DNA from: Actinomycetes bacterium
GTDB taxonomy: Bacteria > Actinomycetota > Actinomycetes > Actinomycetales > Cellulomonadaceae
Direction: 5' to 3'
Assembly: GCA_021778635.1 (NCBI GenBank)
Contig: JAJYCD010000024.1
Coordinates: 1-38,669, forward strand
DNA: 38,669 nucleotides
Part shown: one piece after another, positions 16,913 through 24,910 of the stretch
How positions within the stretch are numbered: position 1 is the stretch's first letter
How the letters are laid out: each line of letters begins with the position of its first letter
Notes under the pieces: model-generated
The model's input: the letters and a program-made list of their open reading frames with translations, nothing else
Told to the model about the DNA's origin: nothing
The model's database searches: none
Position numbers and translations under genes: made by a program

Positions 16913-16934
16913 GTCGCGATGGAAGGATCGCGAC
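16913..16934 (+). promoter_or_regulatory. Hairpin presenting the pgm Shine-Dalgarno as its loop
   Basis: A perfect 8-bp inverted repeat, GTCGCGAT and ATCGCGAC, encloses the six bases GGAAGG, which are the pgm ribosome-binding site. The right arm ends at the base immediately before the ATG. In the mRNA the Shine-Dalgarno would therefore be displayed in a hexaloop with the start codon directly at the stem base. The preceding 230 bases hold a direct repeat CTGACCGAC (16785 and 16804), a tiny 10-codon open frame starting at 16775 and several short GC hairpins, but no recognised riboswitch. Confidence 0.7.
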
Positions 16935-18626
16935 ATGGACCCGCGCGCCGGCACCCCCGCCCAGCCCTCTGACCTGATCGACGTCGACGCCGTGACCGGC
17001 GCGTACTACGACCTCTCGCCGGACCTCGACGACCCGTCGCAGCGCGTCGTCTTCGGCACGTCCGGCCATCGGGGCTCGAGCCTCGACTCCGCGTTCAACG
17101 AGGCGCACATCATCGCGATCACCGCCGCGATCATCGAGTACCGACGCAGCCAGGGGACGGACGGCCCGCTCTTCATCGGCCGCGACACGCACGCCCTCTC
17201 GCTGCCGGCGTGGCAGACGGCCCTCGAGGTGCTCGCCGCGGCCGGCGTCGAGGTCCACATCGACGCCCGCGACTCGTTCACCCCGACGCCCGCGGTCTCG
17301 CACGCGATCCTGCTGCACAACGGCGCGACGACGGCCGCCGGCGTGCGCACCGGCGGCGGCGGCACGGGACTGGCTGACGGGATCGTCGTCACGCCGTCGC
17401 ACAACCCGCCCCGGGACGGCGGCTTCAAGTACAACCCTCCGCACGGCGGGCCCGCAGGCTCCGAGGCGACCGGATGGATCGCCGATCGGGCGAACGAGCT
17501 CCTGCGAGCCGGCGTCGGGCAGGTCCGGCGCGTGCCGCTCGCCACCGCGCTGGCGGCCGACACGACCCTCCGGCACGACTTCCTCACCGCCTACGTCGAC
17601 GACCTCCCGTCCGTCGTGGACCTCGACGCGATCCGGTCGGCCGGGGTCCGCATCGGCGCCGACCCGCTCGGCGGCGCGTCCGTCGAGTACTGGGGGGCCA
17701 TCGCCGAGCGTCACAGCCTCGACCTCACGGTCGTCAACCCTGCCGTCGACCCGCGGTGGGCGTTCATGACGCTCGACTGGGACGGCAAGATCCGGATGGA
17801 CTGCTCGTCGCCGTCCGCGATGGCCTCGCTCGTGCATGCGATGCGGCCGGGTGCCGACGGGACGGTCGCGCCGTACGACATCGCGACCGGGAACGACGCG
17901 GACTCCGACCGCCACGGCATCGTCACGCCGGACGCGGGGCTGATGAACCCGAACCACTACCTCGCCGTCGCGATCGACTACCTGTACTCGGGCGCGCGTC
18001 CGGGCTGGTCCGACGGTGCCGCGATCGGCAAGACGCTGGTCTCGTCGTCGCTGATCGACCGGGTCGCGGCGCGGCTCGGCCGGCGGCTCCTCGAGGTGCC
18101 GGTCGGCTTCAAGTGGTTCGTCCCGGGGCTCCTCGACGGGTCGGTCGGATTCGGCGGCGAGGAGTCGGCCGGCGCGTCGTTCCTCCGTACCGACGGTCGC
18201 GTGTGGACCACCGACAAGGACGGACTGATCCTCGCGCTGCTCGCGTCCGAGATGCTCGCGACCACCGGGACGTCACCGTCCCAGCGGCACGCCCAGCTCG
18301 TGGCCGAGCTCGGCGAGTCCTGGTACGCGCGCGTCGACGCGCCCGCGACCCTCGAGCAGAAGGCGACCCTCGGCCGCCTCTCGCCCGAGCAGGTGACGGC
18401 GACGTCGCTCGCGGGCGAGGCCATCGTCGCGAAGCTGACGACCGCACCCGGCAACGGCGAGTCGATCGGTGGCCTCAAGGTCACCACCGCGAACGCCTGG
18501 TTCGCGGCCCGGCCGTCCGGCACCGAGAACGTCTACAAGATCTACGCCGAGTCGTTCCTCGGCGCGAACCACCTGATCGACGTCCAGGAGGCCGCCAAGC
18601 AGGTGGTGTCCGACACGCTCGGGTGA
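16935..18626 (+). CDS. pgm: Phosphoglucomutase (alpha-D-glucose phosphate-specific)
   Basis: A 563-residue enzyme interconverting glucose-1-phosphate and glucose-6-phosphate, linking glycogen/envelope sugar metabolism to glycolysis. The substrate entry region [10 protein letters not shown] is near residue 37. The catalytic phosphoserine is in [13 protein letters not shown] near residue 154. The metal-binding loop appears as [11 protein letters not shown], the sugar-recognition motif as [12 protein letters not shown], and the phosphate-binding loop as [12 protein letters not shown] near the C-terminus. Length fits the Pgm type of E. coli rather than shorter phosphomannomutases. The ATG follows GGAAGG in a hairpin loop. 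The frame is open for another 340 bases upstream, but that stretch is antisense to the rhodanese gene and lacks conserved sequence. Confidence 0.96.
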   Translation: MDPRAGTPAQPSDLIDVDAVTGAYYDLSPDLDDPSQRVVFGTSGHRGSSLDSAFNEAHIIAITAAIIEYRRSQGTDGPLFIGRDTHALSLPAWQTALEVLAAAGVEVHIDARDSFTPTPAVSHAILLHNGATTAAGVRTGGGGTGLADGIVVTPSHNPPRDGGFKYNPPHGGPAGSEATGWIADRANELLRAGVGQVRRVPLATALAADTTLRHDFLTAYVDDLPSVVDLDAIRSAGVRIGADPLGGASVEYWGAIAERHSLDLTVVNPAVDPRWAFMTLDWDGKIRMDCSSPSAMASLVHAMRPGADGTVAPYDIATGNDADSDRHGIVTPDAGLMNPNHYLAVAIDYLYSGARPGWSDGAAIGKTLVSSSLIDRVAARLGRRLLEVPVGFKWFVPGLLDGSVGFGGEESAGASFLRTDGRVWTTDKDGLILALLASEMLATTGTSPSQRHAQLVAELGESWYARVDAPATLEQKATLGRLSPEQVTATSLAGEAIVAKLTTAPGNGESIGGLKVTTANAWFAARPSGTENVYKIYAESFLGANHLIDVQEAAKQVVSDTLG

Positions 18627-18682
18627 TCCGGCGGACCACCGTCGTAGCGCGGCGGGGTCGAACCGGGTGAGAGACTGGCCCG

Positions 18683-19963
18683 GTGTTCACGCCCTACCGT
18701 GAGGTCCTGTCGCGGCCGGGCGCACTGGCATTCTCGTCCGCAGGTGTGATCGCCCGGCTCCCCATCTCCATGGTGGGCATCGGCATCGTGCTGATGGTGT
18801 CGTCGCTGTACGGCTCATACGGCTTGGCCGGTCGCGTCTCGGCCCTCTACGTCGTCACCCAAGCCATCGCCTCACCGCGGCTCGCGCGGCTCGTCGACCG
18901 GCGCGGCCAGGACCGCGTGATGCGTCCGGCGATCGCGGGCGCGGCGATCGGCCTGGTCGGACTCGTGGTCAGCGCCCTGGTACATGCACCCTCGGTGGCG
19001 TTGTACGCGGCGGCCGCGGTCACCGGCACGACGATCGGATCCTTCGGGGCGCTCGTGCGCGCACGGTGGTCGCACCTGCTCGACGACCCCCGGCAGATCC
19101 ACACGGCCTACTCGCTCGAGTCCGCGCTCGACGAGCTCGTCTTCATCGTGGGGCCCGTGCTCGCCACCTACCTCGCGACCGGCGTGCGGCCGGTGGCCGG
19201 GCTCGTGGTCCCGATCGTCGCGATGATCGGTGGCGGGTACTGGTTCCTCGCGCAACGGCGGACGCAGCCGCCGCCACGCGCGCTCGCGCACGGCGTGCGC
19301 CACGGCAGCGTGCTGAGGTCACCGGGGATGGCCGTGGTGGTCCTGGTGTTCATCGGGATGGGATCGATCTTCGGTGCGACGGACGTCGCCACGGTCGCGT
19401 TCGCGACGGAGCAGGGCAGCAGGGCCTCCTCCGGGACGATCCTCGCGGTGTTCGCACTCGGCTCGATGATCTCCGGGCTCGGCTACGGTCTCCGGCACTG
19501 GTTGTCGCCGCTCTGGATGCGGTTCGCGCTGGGCGTCGTGCTGCTCGCCGTCGGGGTCTCGTTGTTCTTCGTCGTCGCCAACCTGCCCGCGTTGGCCGCC
19601 GTGATGTTCGTGACCGGCTTCTCGATCGCCCCGACGATCATCAACGGCAACGGGCTCGTCCAGCACTTCGTCGGCGCCGAGCGCCTCACCGAAGGATTGA
19701 CGTGGGTCGGGACGGCGCTCGGACTCGGCGTGTCGGTCGGGTCCTCGATCGCCGGCAACCTGATCGACGCGCGCGGCTCGCACGGGGGGTTCCTGGTGGT
19801 CATGGGGTCGGCGGTGTTCGCCGTGCTGGCGACGCTGGTGTCGCTGCGCACCCTGCGCGCCGGCACCGCGGGGCTCAACGGTCGGGCCGTCGACGCCGAC
19901 GACCCGGTGGGCGGTGCGACGACGCGCGACGAGCCGACCGCCGGGGAGGCCGCTCCCGCCTGA
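18683..19963 (+). CDS. MFS transporter
   Basis: A 426-residue major facilitator protein with about twelve membrane helices. The loop between helices 2 and 3 reads SPRLARLVDRRGQDRVMRP, the MFS signature region. The last 40 residues are polar and acidic. I cannot tell the substrate; sequence style is that of small actinobacterial efflux MFS proteins. It starts at GTG; GAGACT lies exactly 6 bases upstream, a relaxed form of the leaderless pattern, and no Shine-Dalgarno is present. It follows pgm by 56 bases in the same direction and converges on gntR. Confidence 0.87.
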   Translation: MFTPYREVLSRPGALAFSSAGVIARLPISMVGIGIVLMVSSLYGSYGLAGRVSALYVVTQAIASPRLARLVDRRGQDRVMRPAIAGAAIGLVGLVVSALVHAPSVALYAAAAVTGTTIGSFGALVRARWSHLLDDPRQIHTAYSLESALDELVFIVGPVLATYLATGVRPVAGLVVPIVAMIGGGYWFLAQRRTQPPPRALAHGVRHGSVLRSPGMAVVVLVFIGMGSIFGATDVATVAFATEQGSRASSGTILAVFALGSMISGLGYGLRHWLSPLWMRFALGVVLLAVGVSLFFVVANLPALAAVMFVTGFSIAPTIINGNGLVQHFVGAERLTEGLTWVGTALGLGVSVGSSIAGNLIDARGSHGGFLVVMGSAVFAVLATLVSLRTLRAGTAGLNGRAVDADDPVGGATTRDEPTAGEAAPA

Positions 19964-19990
19964 GCGCGGGGACGCGCGCCGCGGTCTCCG

Positions 19991-20692
19991 TCAGATCGCG
20001 CCGTCCAGCGGATCGACGATCGCGGCCCGGACCTCGGTGACCAGCTCGCGCATCCAGCGCTCCGCCGCGACCGGGTCGTGGTCGCGGACCGCGCGTGCGG
20101 CACCCTCGTGCGCGTCGAGGGCCGCCGGTACCGGATGGGCGGGCATCAGGCCGTGATGCGTGCGACCGGCGAGGACCTCGGCGACGAAGTCCTCCAGGGC
20201 GCCGAACATGCTGTTGCCGCTCGCCCGGAGCAGCAGGCTGTGGAAGGCGATGTCGACCTCGAGGAACTCGACGAGCCGTCCCGCCTCGCCGAGGGACCGG
20301 AGCCGATCGGCCAGCTCGGTCAGGGTCGCCCGCTCCTCGGGCGTCGCCCGGCGTGCGGCGCCCGCCGCGGCGGCCGGCTCGATCGCGATGCGGAGCTCGG
20401 TGAGGTCGCGCAGCTGGGCGCCGCGACCGGGCCCGTCGAGCCGCCAGCGGATCACCCGGGCGTCGAGGACGGTCCACTCGGACGAGGGGCGCACGACGAT
20501 CCCGACCCGGCGGCGTGACTCGACCAGGTTCATCGACTCGAGGATTCGCATGCACTCGCGCATGACCGTCCGGGAGACCTGGAACCGTGCCTGCAGCTGC
20601 TCGAGGGTCGCGACGGCGCCTGCGGGCAGCTCTCCCGCGACGATCTCCTGGCCCAGGGTCTCGAGCACCGAGCTGTGCAGGACGGTCACCAT
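19991..20692 (-). CDS. GntR-family (FadR/FCD subfamily) regulator of gluconate genes
   Basis: A 233-residue repressor. Residues 1-70 form the winged helix-turn-helix (LEQLQARFQVSRTVMRECMR, then LVESRRRVGIVV). From about residue 75 an all-helical FCD effector domain carries likely metal ligands in VDIAFHSLLLRASGN and in the later His-containing helices. It is transcribed divergently from gntK-gntP, and two GGT-N3-ACC palindromes lie in front of gntK, so it most likely represses the gluconate genes with gluconate or a phosphorylated derivative as inducer (inference). The ATG follows GGAGGAG at short spacing; the next codon is GTG and could equally be the start. Upstream in-frame starts add only Gly/Arg-rich sequence. 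Confidence 0.9.
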   Translation of the reverse strand: MVTVLHSSVLETLGQEIVAGELPAGAVATLEQLQARFQVSRTVMRECMRILESMNLVESRRRVGIVVRPSSEWTVLDARVIRWRLDGPGRGAQLRDLTELRIAIEPAAAAGAARRATPEERATLTELADRLRSLGEAGRLVEFLEVDIAFHSLLLRASGNSMFGALEDFVAEVLAGRTHHGLMPAHPVPAALDAHEGAARAVRDHDPVAAERWMRELVTEVRAAIVDPLDGAI

Positions 20693-20839
20693 CGCTCCTC
20701 CGCCCTGACCTTCCCGGGTCGTGCCACTCGTCTGCCGGTTGTCCGCCGGTCGGCCGCCGGTCGGCCGCCCTTCGGCTGCCGCTCGAGCGGGTGCCGTCAT
20801 CGTCTCATCCCAGGTCAGCACCGGGTCGCAGTGCGCGAG

Positions 20840-20868
20840 TTCACAACGCGCCAATTAGGTGCTACCTT
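20840..20868 (+). promoter_or_regulatory. Possible gntK-gntP promoter
   Basis: TTCACA (-35) and TACCTT (-10) are separated by 17 bases. The -10 hexamer lies inside the first operator copy, and the second operator copy lies about 10-25 bases after the predicted start of transcription, so a bound repressor would block the promoter. Confidence 0.45.
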
Positions 20869-20869
20869 T
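20857..20869. promoter_or_regulatory. GntR operator copy 1
   Basis: AGGTGCTACCTTT with the palindromic core AGGT-GCT-ACCT. It fits the FadR-subfamily pattern of inverted GGT/ACC half-sites. The same 13 bases recur exactly 30 bases downstream. Confidence 0.65.
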
Positions 20870-20884
20870 CCGATCGAGTCGTTC

Positions 20885-20899
20885 AAAGGTGCTACCTTT
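20885..20899. promoter_or_regulatory. GntR operator copy 2
   Basis: AAAGGTGCTACCTTT, a perfect 6-3-6 palindrome. It repeats copy 1 with a 30-bp centre-to-centre distance, close to three helical turns, so two dimers would sit on the same DNA face. Confidence 0.7.
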
Positions 20900-20953
20900 T
20901 GCGGCGATCGCGGCCGGTGACAGCCGGCGCGGGGCGATGTCGAGGAGGACACC

Positions 20954-21484
20954 GTGGATCAAGCACCGCAGCACCTGATCGTGATGGGCGTCGCCGGCTC
21001 GGGGAAGTCGACCGTGGCCACGCTGCTCGCGCAGCGTCTGGGGTGGCCGTTCGCCGAGGCGGACGAGTTCCACCCGCAGGCGAACATCGACAAGATGAGC
21101 GCCGGGATCCCGCTGACCGACGACGACCGCTGGCCATGGCTCGAGGCGATGCGGGACTGGCTCACGAGCCAGGCGGAAGCCGGCCGCTCGACCGTCGTGA
21201 CCTGCTCCGCGCTCAAGCGCGCCTATCGCGACGTGCTGCGCGGTGCCGCCGGACGGGTGCGGTTCGTCCACCTGGCCGCGCCCGCCACCGTCATCGGCGA
21301 CCGCATCGGGCACCGCAGCGGTCACTTCATGCCGGTCTCGCTGCTCCCGTCCCAGTTCGAGACCCTGCAGCCCCTGCTCTCGACCGAGGACGGGGTCACG
21401 GTCGACGCCGAGGGTTCACCCGACGCCGTCACCGACGCCGCCCTCGCCGCTCTGGGCCTGCCAGCCGCACCCTCGGCGCCCTGA
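20954..21484 (+). CDS. gntK: Gluconokinase
   Basis: A 176-residue P-loop kinase that phosphorylates gluconate to 6-phosphogluconate for the pentose phosphate pathway. The Walker A motif VMGVAGSGKSTVATLLA is near residue 10. It is followed by EADEFHPQANIDKMSAGIPL, the substrate-binding stretch typical of GntK, and by CSALKRAYRDVLR. Length is normal. The GTG start has AGGAGG at 5 bases. It is the first gene of a two-gene operon with gntP (46 bases apart), behind two copies of a palindromic operator and divergent from the GntR-type regulator gene. Confidence 0.96.
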   Translation: MDQAPQHLIVMGVAGSGKSTVATLLAQRLGWPFAEADEFHPQANIDKMSAGIPLTDDDRWPWLEAMRDWLTSQAEAGRSTVVTCSALKRAYRDVLRGAAGRVRFVHLAAPATVIGDRIGHRSGHFMPVSLLPSQFETLQPLLSTEDGVTVDAEGSPDAVTDAALAALGLPAAPSAP

Positions 21485-21530
21485 CCGCGCCCGCACCAGC
21501 ACCACACCGTCCATCTCGACAGGAGCAATG

Positions 21531-22934
21531 ATGCCCACCCTGCCCTTCTTCCACGCCGTTGCGACGACAGCCGTCGCCGCCGCCCGGCCGACGAACGCCG
21601 GTGACACCCAGCTCGTCGTCGCCGCCCTCGTCGGGATCGCCGCGATCGTCATCCTGATCGTCTGGCTCAAGCTGCACCCGTTCCTGTCCCTCACGATCGG
21701 GGCCGCGCTCCTCGCGGTCGTGGCCGGGATCCCGTACACGAACGCCTTCACGAGCTTCGCGAACGGCCTCGGGTCGACGGTCGGGAGCGTCGGCATCCTG
21801 ATCGCGCTCGGCGCGATCATCGGCAAGATGCTGATCGACAGCGGCGGTGCCGACGAGATCGTCGACACGATCCTCAGGCGGACGTCCGCGAACCGGCTCC
21901 CGTGGGCGATGGCCCTGATCGCGTTCGTCGTCGCGATCCCGCTGTTCTTCGAGATCGGGCTCGTCCTCCTGATCCCCGTCATCATGCTCGTGGCGCGTCG
22001 GGCCAAGGTGTCGATGATCCTCGTCGGGATCCCCGCGCTCGCCGGGCTCTCGGCCCTGCACGGCCTGATCCCGCCGCACCCCGGACCCCTGATCGCGATC
22101 AGCGCGCTCGGCGCGAACCTGGGTCTGACGCTCGGTCTCGGCCTCCTCGTCGCGATCCCCACCGTCGCGATCAGCGGCCCGCTGCTCGCCAAGCCGATGG
22201 CCCGGTGGGTCCAGCTCGCCCCTCCGACGTCGATCCTCGGCGAGTCCCCGAAGGACGAGAACGCCCCCCGTCCGCGGTTCGCCGTCGCCCTCGGCGTCGT
22301 CCTCCTGCCGGTCGTGCTGATGCTCATGAGCACGGTCATCACGGCGACCGGGAACCAGAAGAGCTCGCTCGGCAAGGCGCTCGTCTTCGTCGGGACCCCG
22401 CTCGAGGCCCTGCTCATCACGACCCTCGTCGCGCTCGTCGCGTTCGGTACCGCTCTCGGCCGGACCCGCGCGACCGTCAGCTCGCTCGTCGACTCCTCGT
22501 TCGCCCCGATCGCCGGGATCCTGCTGATCGTCGGTGCCGGTGGCGGGTTCAAGCAGACCCTCGTCGACTCCGGTGTCGGGGACGTCGTCGCCCGCTCGCT
22601 CCAGCACACCTCGATCTCGCCCCTGATCGCCGGCTGGCTCGTCGCGGTGCTCATCCGGCTCGCGACCGGGTCCGCCACGGTCGCGACGATCACGGCATCC
22701 GGCATCGTCGCGCCGCTCGCCGCCGGTCTCAGCCCGACGCACACCGCGCTGCTCGTGCTCGCCGTCGGTGCGGGCTCGGTGTTCCTCAGCCACGTGAACG
22801 ACGCCGGGTTCTGGATGGTCAAGGAGTACTTCAAGATGAGCGTCGGCCAGACCTTCAAGACGTGGTCCTTGATGGAGACGGTGCTGTCGGTGACGGCGCT
22901 CGGCTCGATCATGCTGCTCAGCCTCGTCATCTAG
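21531..22934 (+). CDS. gntP: Gluconate:H+ symporter, GntP family
   Basis: A 467-residue membrane transporter of the GntP family with about twelve to fourteen hydrophobic segments. Family marks include GSVGILIALGAIIGKMLIDS, PLFFEIGLVLLIPVI, GLIPPHPGPLIAI, and near the end SHVNDAGFWMVKEYF. It imports gluconate (or a similar sugar acid) that the adjacent kinase phosphorylates. Two ATG codons are adjacent; the second is preferred because AGGAG then lies 5 bases upstream. The frame is open far upstream through gntK, but that part is out-of-frame shadow. Its TAG stop codon is part of the first unit of a 13-bp tandem repeat. Confidence 0.95.
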   Translation: MPTLPFFHAVATTAVAAARPTNAGDTQLVVAALVGIAAIVILIVWLKLHPFLSLTIGAALLAVVAGIPYTNAFTSFANGLGSTVGSVGILIALGAIIGKMLIDSGGADEIVDTILRRTSANRLPWAMALIAFVVAIPLFFEIGLVLLIPVIMLVARRAKVSMILVGIPALAGLSALHGLIPPHPGPLIAISALGANLGLTLGLGLLVAIPTVAISGPLLAKPMARWVQLAPPTSILGESPKDENAPRPRFAVALGVVLLPVVLMLMSTVITATGNQKSSLGKALVFVGTPLEALLITTLVALVAFGTALGRTRATVSSLVDSSFAPIAGILLIVGAGGGFKQTLVDSGVGDVVARSLQHTSISPLIAGWLVAVLIRLATGSATVATITASGIVAPLAAGLSPTHTALLVLAVGAGSVFLSHVNDAGFWMVKEYFKMSVGQTFKTWSLMETVLSVTALGSIMLLSLVI

Positions 22935-23044
22935 CCGAGTGATCCAGCCGGGTGATCCAGCCGGGTGATCCAGCCGGGTGATCCAGCCGGGTGATCCAGC
23001 CGGGTGATCCAGCCGCTTGATCTGGCCGAGCGATCTAGCCGGGT
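22928..23044. repeat. 13-bp tandem repeat, nine units, starting in the gntP stop codon
   Basis: Nine head-to-tail units of 13 bases with consensus GATCCAGCCGGGT. Five consecutive units (22941-23005) are identical; the first and the last three differ at one to four positions. The first unit includes the last codons and TAG stop of gntP, so the array forms the 3' untranslated region. Each full unit has one GATC. It is too short and lacks spacers, so it is not a CRISPR array. No gene lies between it and the terminator hairpin downstream. Confidence 0.95.
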
Positions 23045-23104
23045 CGCCCGCCGAGCCCCGCCGCCCGGGCAGACCCATCTGCCCCGCCCGGGCCGCACGA
23101 GCGT

Positions 23105-23141
23105 CGTGACCCGCAGCCTCCGCTCAGGGCTGCGGGTCACG
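23105..23141. terminator. Bidirectional hairpin terminator between gntP and a convergent MFS gene
   Basis: A perfect 14-bp inverted repeat (arms CGTGACCCGCAGCC and GGCTGCGGGTCACG) with a 9-base loop. The loop contains the stop codon of the minus-strand MFS gene, and the right arm lies in its last codons. There is no T-tract. Position between convergent genes suggests it serves both transcripts. Confidence 0.7.
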
Positions 23142-24416
23142 CGCGTCGTAGGCCAGGAACTGCGGCTGCCGGCGCATGAGCGCCGCGACCGCACCCACGC
23201 ACACGACCCCGCCGACCACGGCCGCGACGCCCTCGCCCCACCAGGTGGCACCGGCACCGCCCAGGAGGTCACCGAGCCGCGGCCCACCCGCGACGACCAC
23301 GAGGAACACGCCCTGCAGCCGCCCGCGCATCGCATCCGGGGTCGCGCTCTGCAGGATCGTCGTGCGGAACACCGCACTGACCGCGTCGGCCGCACCCGCG
23401 ATCGCGAGGCAGACCGCAGCAGCCGCGAGCGCGGGCCACAGCACCGACGTGCGTGAGGCGCCGGTCGCGTGCGTGGCCATGACCAGCACGGCGCCGAACG
23501 CGCTGACAGCCAGCCCCCAGCCGACCACGGCCCACGCGATCACCCGCCCCTGGGCGTGCACGCGCCCGAGCGGACCGGAGAACACGCCGGCGAGCAGCGA
23601 CCCGACCGCCGCCGCGGCCGTCATCGCCCCGGTGGTCTGGGCCCCGCCGCCGATGATGACCGCACCGACGGCGGGGAACAGCACCCGGGGCTGCGCGAGC
23701 ACCATCGCGGCGAGGTCGATCTGGAACGTCATGCGGACGTTGGGTCGCGTCGTCAGGTACCGCAGCCCCTCGAGGACCGACGCGAGCCCGGCCCGGTGCC
23801 TGCTGCCGTCCTCGCGGTGCGGCGGCAGCGGTGGCAGGTGGACGAGCGCCCAGAGCGCGGCAGCGAACGTCACCGCGTCGAGCGTGTAGGCGACCGAGTA
23901 GTCCCACACCGCCACGAGCGTCGCACCGAGCAGCGGTCCGACGGTCACCGCCAGGTTCCACGCGATGGTCTGCAGCGAGTTCGCCGCGGGGAGCAGCCGC
24001 GCCGGGAGCAGCTGGGGGACGATCGCCGAGCGGGCCGGGTTGTTGACCGCGAACGCGGCCGACTGCAGCGCGACCAGGGCGTACAGGAGAGTGACCGATC
24101 CGACGTGCATCCAGGCCTGCAGCGCGAGCAGGCAGGTGACGACCCAGGCTGCGGTCGCCGAGACGATCGCGACGCGTCGACGGTCGTGCGCGTCGACGAG
24201 CGATCCGCCGTACAAGCCGAGGACGACCAACGGTACGAGAGCGCACACCCCGAGGATGCCGACCGAGAGGGTCGACCCGCTGAGGTCGTACACCTCGAGC
24301 CCGACGGCGACCACGGTGAGCTGGGACCCGAGGTTGCTCAGGCCGAGGCCCCACCACAGCCGCCGGAACTCGGGGCTGACCCGCAGCGGCGTCGTGTCGG
24401 CAAGGAGTCGGGGCAC
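23124..24416 (-). CDS. MFS transporter (EntS/MFS_3-like exporter)
   Basis: A 430-residue protein with twelve predicted helices. The start RRLWWGLGLSNLGSQLTVVAVGLEVYDL and the loop LYGGSLVDAHDRRRV are typical of the MFS_3 branch that includes the siderophore exporter EntS. The conserved PARSAIVPQLLPARLLPAANSL loop follows helix 4. An export function is likely; the substrate is unknown. The GTG start lies 6 bases after the stop of the YtxH-like gene on the same strand, so the two are probably an operon. A TAGCCT 8 bases before the GTG overlaps that stop codon and could make a separate leaderless transcript. The stop codon lies in the loop of a terminator hairpin. Confidence 0.9.
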   Translation of the reverse strand: MPRLLADTTPLRVSPEFRRLWWGLGLSNLGSQLTVVAVGLEVYDLSGSTLSVGILGVCALVPLVVLGLYGGSLVDAHDRRRVAIVSATAAWVVTCLLALQAWMHVGSVTLLYALVALQSAAFAVNNPARSAIVPQLLPARLLPAANSLQTIAWNLAVTVGPLLGATLVAVWDYSVAYTLDAVTFAAALWALVHLPPLPPHREDGSRHRAGLASVLEGLRYLTTRPNVRMTFQIDLAAMVLAQPRVLFPAVGAVIIGGGAQTTGAMTAAAAVGSLLAGVFSGPLGRVHAQGRVIAWAVVGWGLAVSAFGAVLVMATHATGASRTSVLWPALAAAAVCLAIAGAADAVSAVFRTTILQSATPDAMRGRLQGVFLVVVAGGPRLGDLLGGAGATWWGEGVAAVVGGVVCVGAVAALMRRQPQFLAYDARDPQP

Positions 24417-24422
24417 GACCGC

Positions 24423-24758
24423 TCAGGCTAGCGGCTGCCCCGTGCGGGACGGCTCCCGAGGCCCGGTCGCGTCAGCGGGCGGCATCGCCGTGGCCGCCAT
24501 CCGGCCGGGCGTCGACACCGCGTCGTGCCGCAGCAGGTTCTTGGCCGCGTCGGCCAGGTGGTCGATCATCGCGACGCTCTGCGCCCGCGCGAGCTCCGCG
24601 GCCCTGGTCTCGAGGCCGCTGATCGGCGTGCGCACGAGGGGGTGCGACCACACCGCGCGCGAGGCACGCACGATGCGCTCGTACTGCTCGCGTCCCGCGC
24701 GCGTCCCGAGGACGTACCCGACCCCGGCTCCGACGACGAATGCTGCCCTGGCTCTCAT
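24423..24758 (-). CDS. Small YtxH-like membrane-anchored protein
   Basis: A 111-residue protein. The first 20 residues form a membrane segment with Gly spacing (AAFVVGAGVGYVLGTRAGREQ), the typical opening of YtxH-type actinobacterial proteins, followed by a helical region (YERIVRASRAVW and ETRAAELARAQSVAMIDHLA) and a disordered tail. Function is unknown; such proteins are often linked to the envelope or stress. The ATG is preceded by GAGGGAG at about 8 bases. The frame continues upstream for over 300 bases but only as Arg/Pro-rich shadow of the divergent esterase region. A TAGGCT at 24791-24796 could be its -10 box. Confidence 0.75.
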   Translation of the reverse strand: MRARAAFVVGAGVGYVLGTRAGREQYERIVRASRAVWSHPLVRTPISGLETRAAELARAQSVAMIDHLADAAKNLLRHDAVSTPGRMAATAMPPADATGPREPSRTGQPLA

Positions 24759-24910
24759 CCCGCTGCTCCCTCGGTCCGCACCTCCGCAGAGCCTAGGCGC
24801 CGGAGCGCAACCGCGCCCATGGCGCCCGCCGGGCGCCGGTACCGTGAGCCGGTCGGCCGGCGCCGCGCACGGCGACGCACGACGTGCCTGAGCAGAAGCG
24901 GGAGGCGGAG

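Noticed and set aside
22928-23044. Possible CRISPR array or GATC-rich replication origin
   Set aside because: Units are 13 bases with no spacers and no cas genes nearby. Actinobacteria lack the Dam/SeqA system, and no DnaA boxes or dnaA gene are present.
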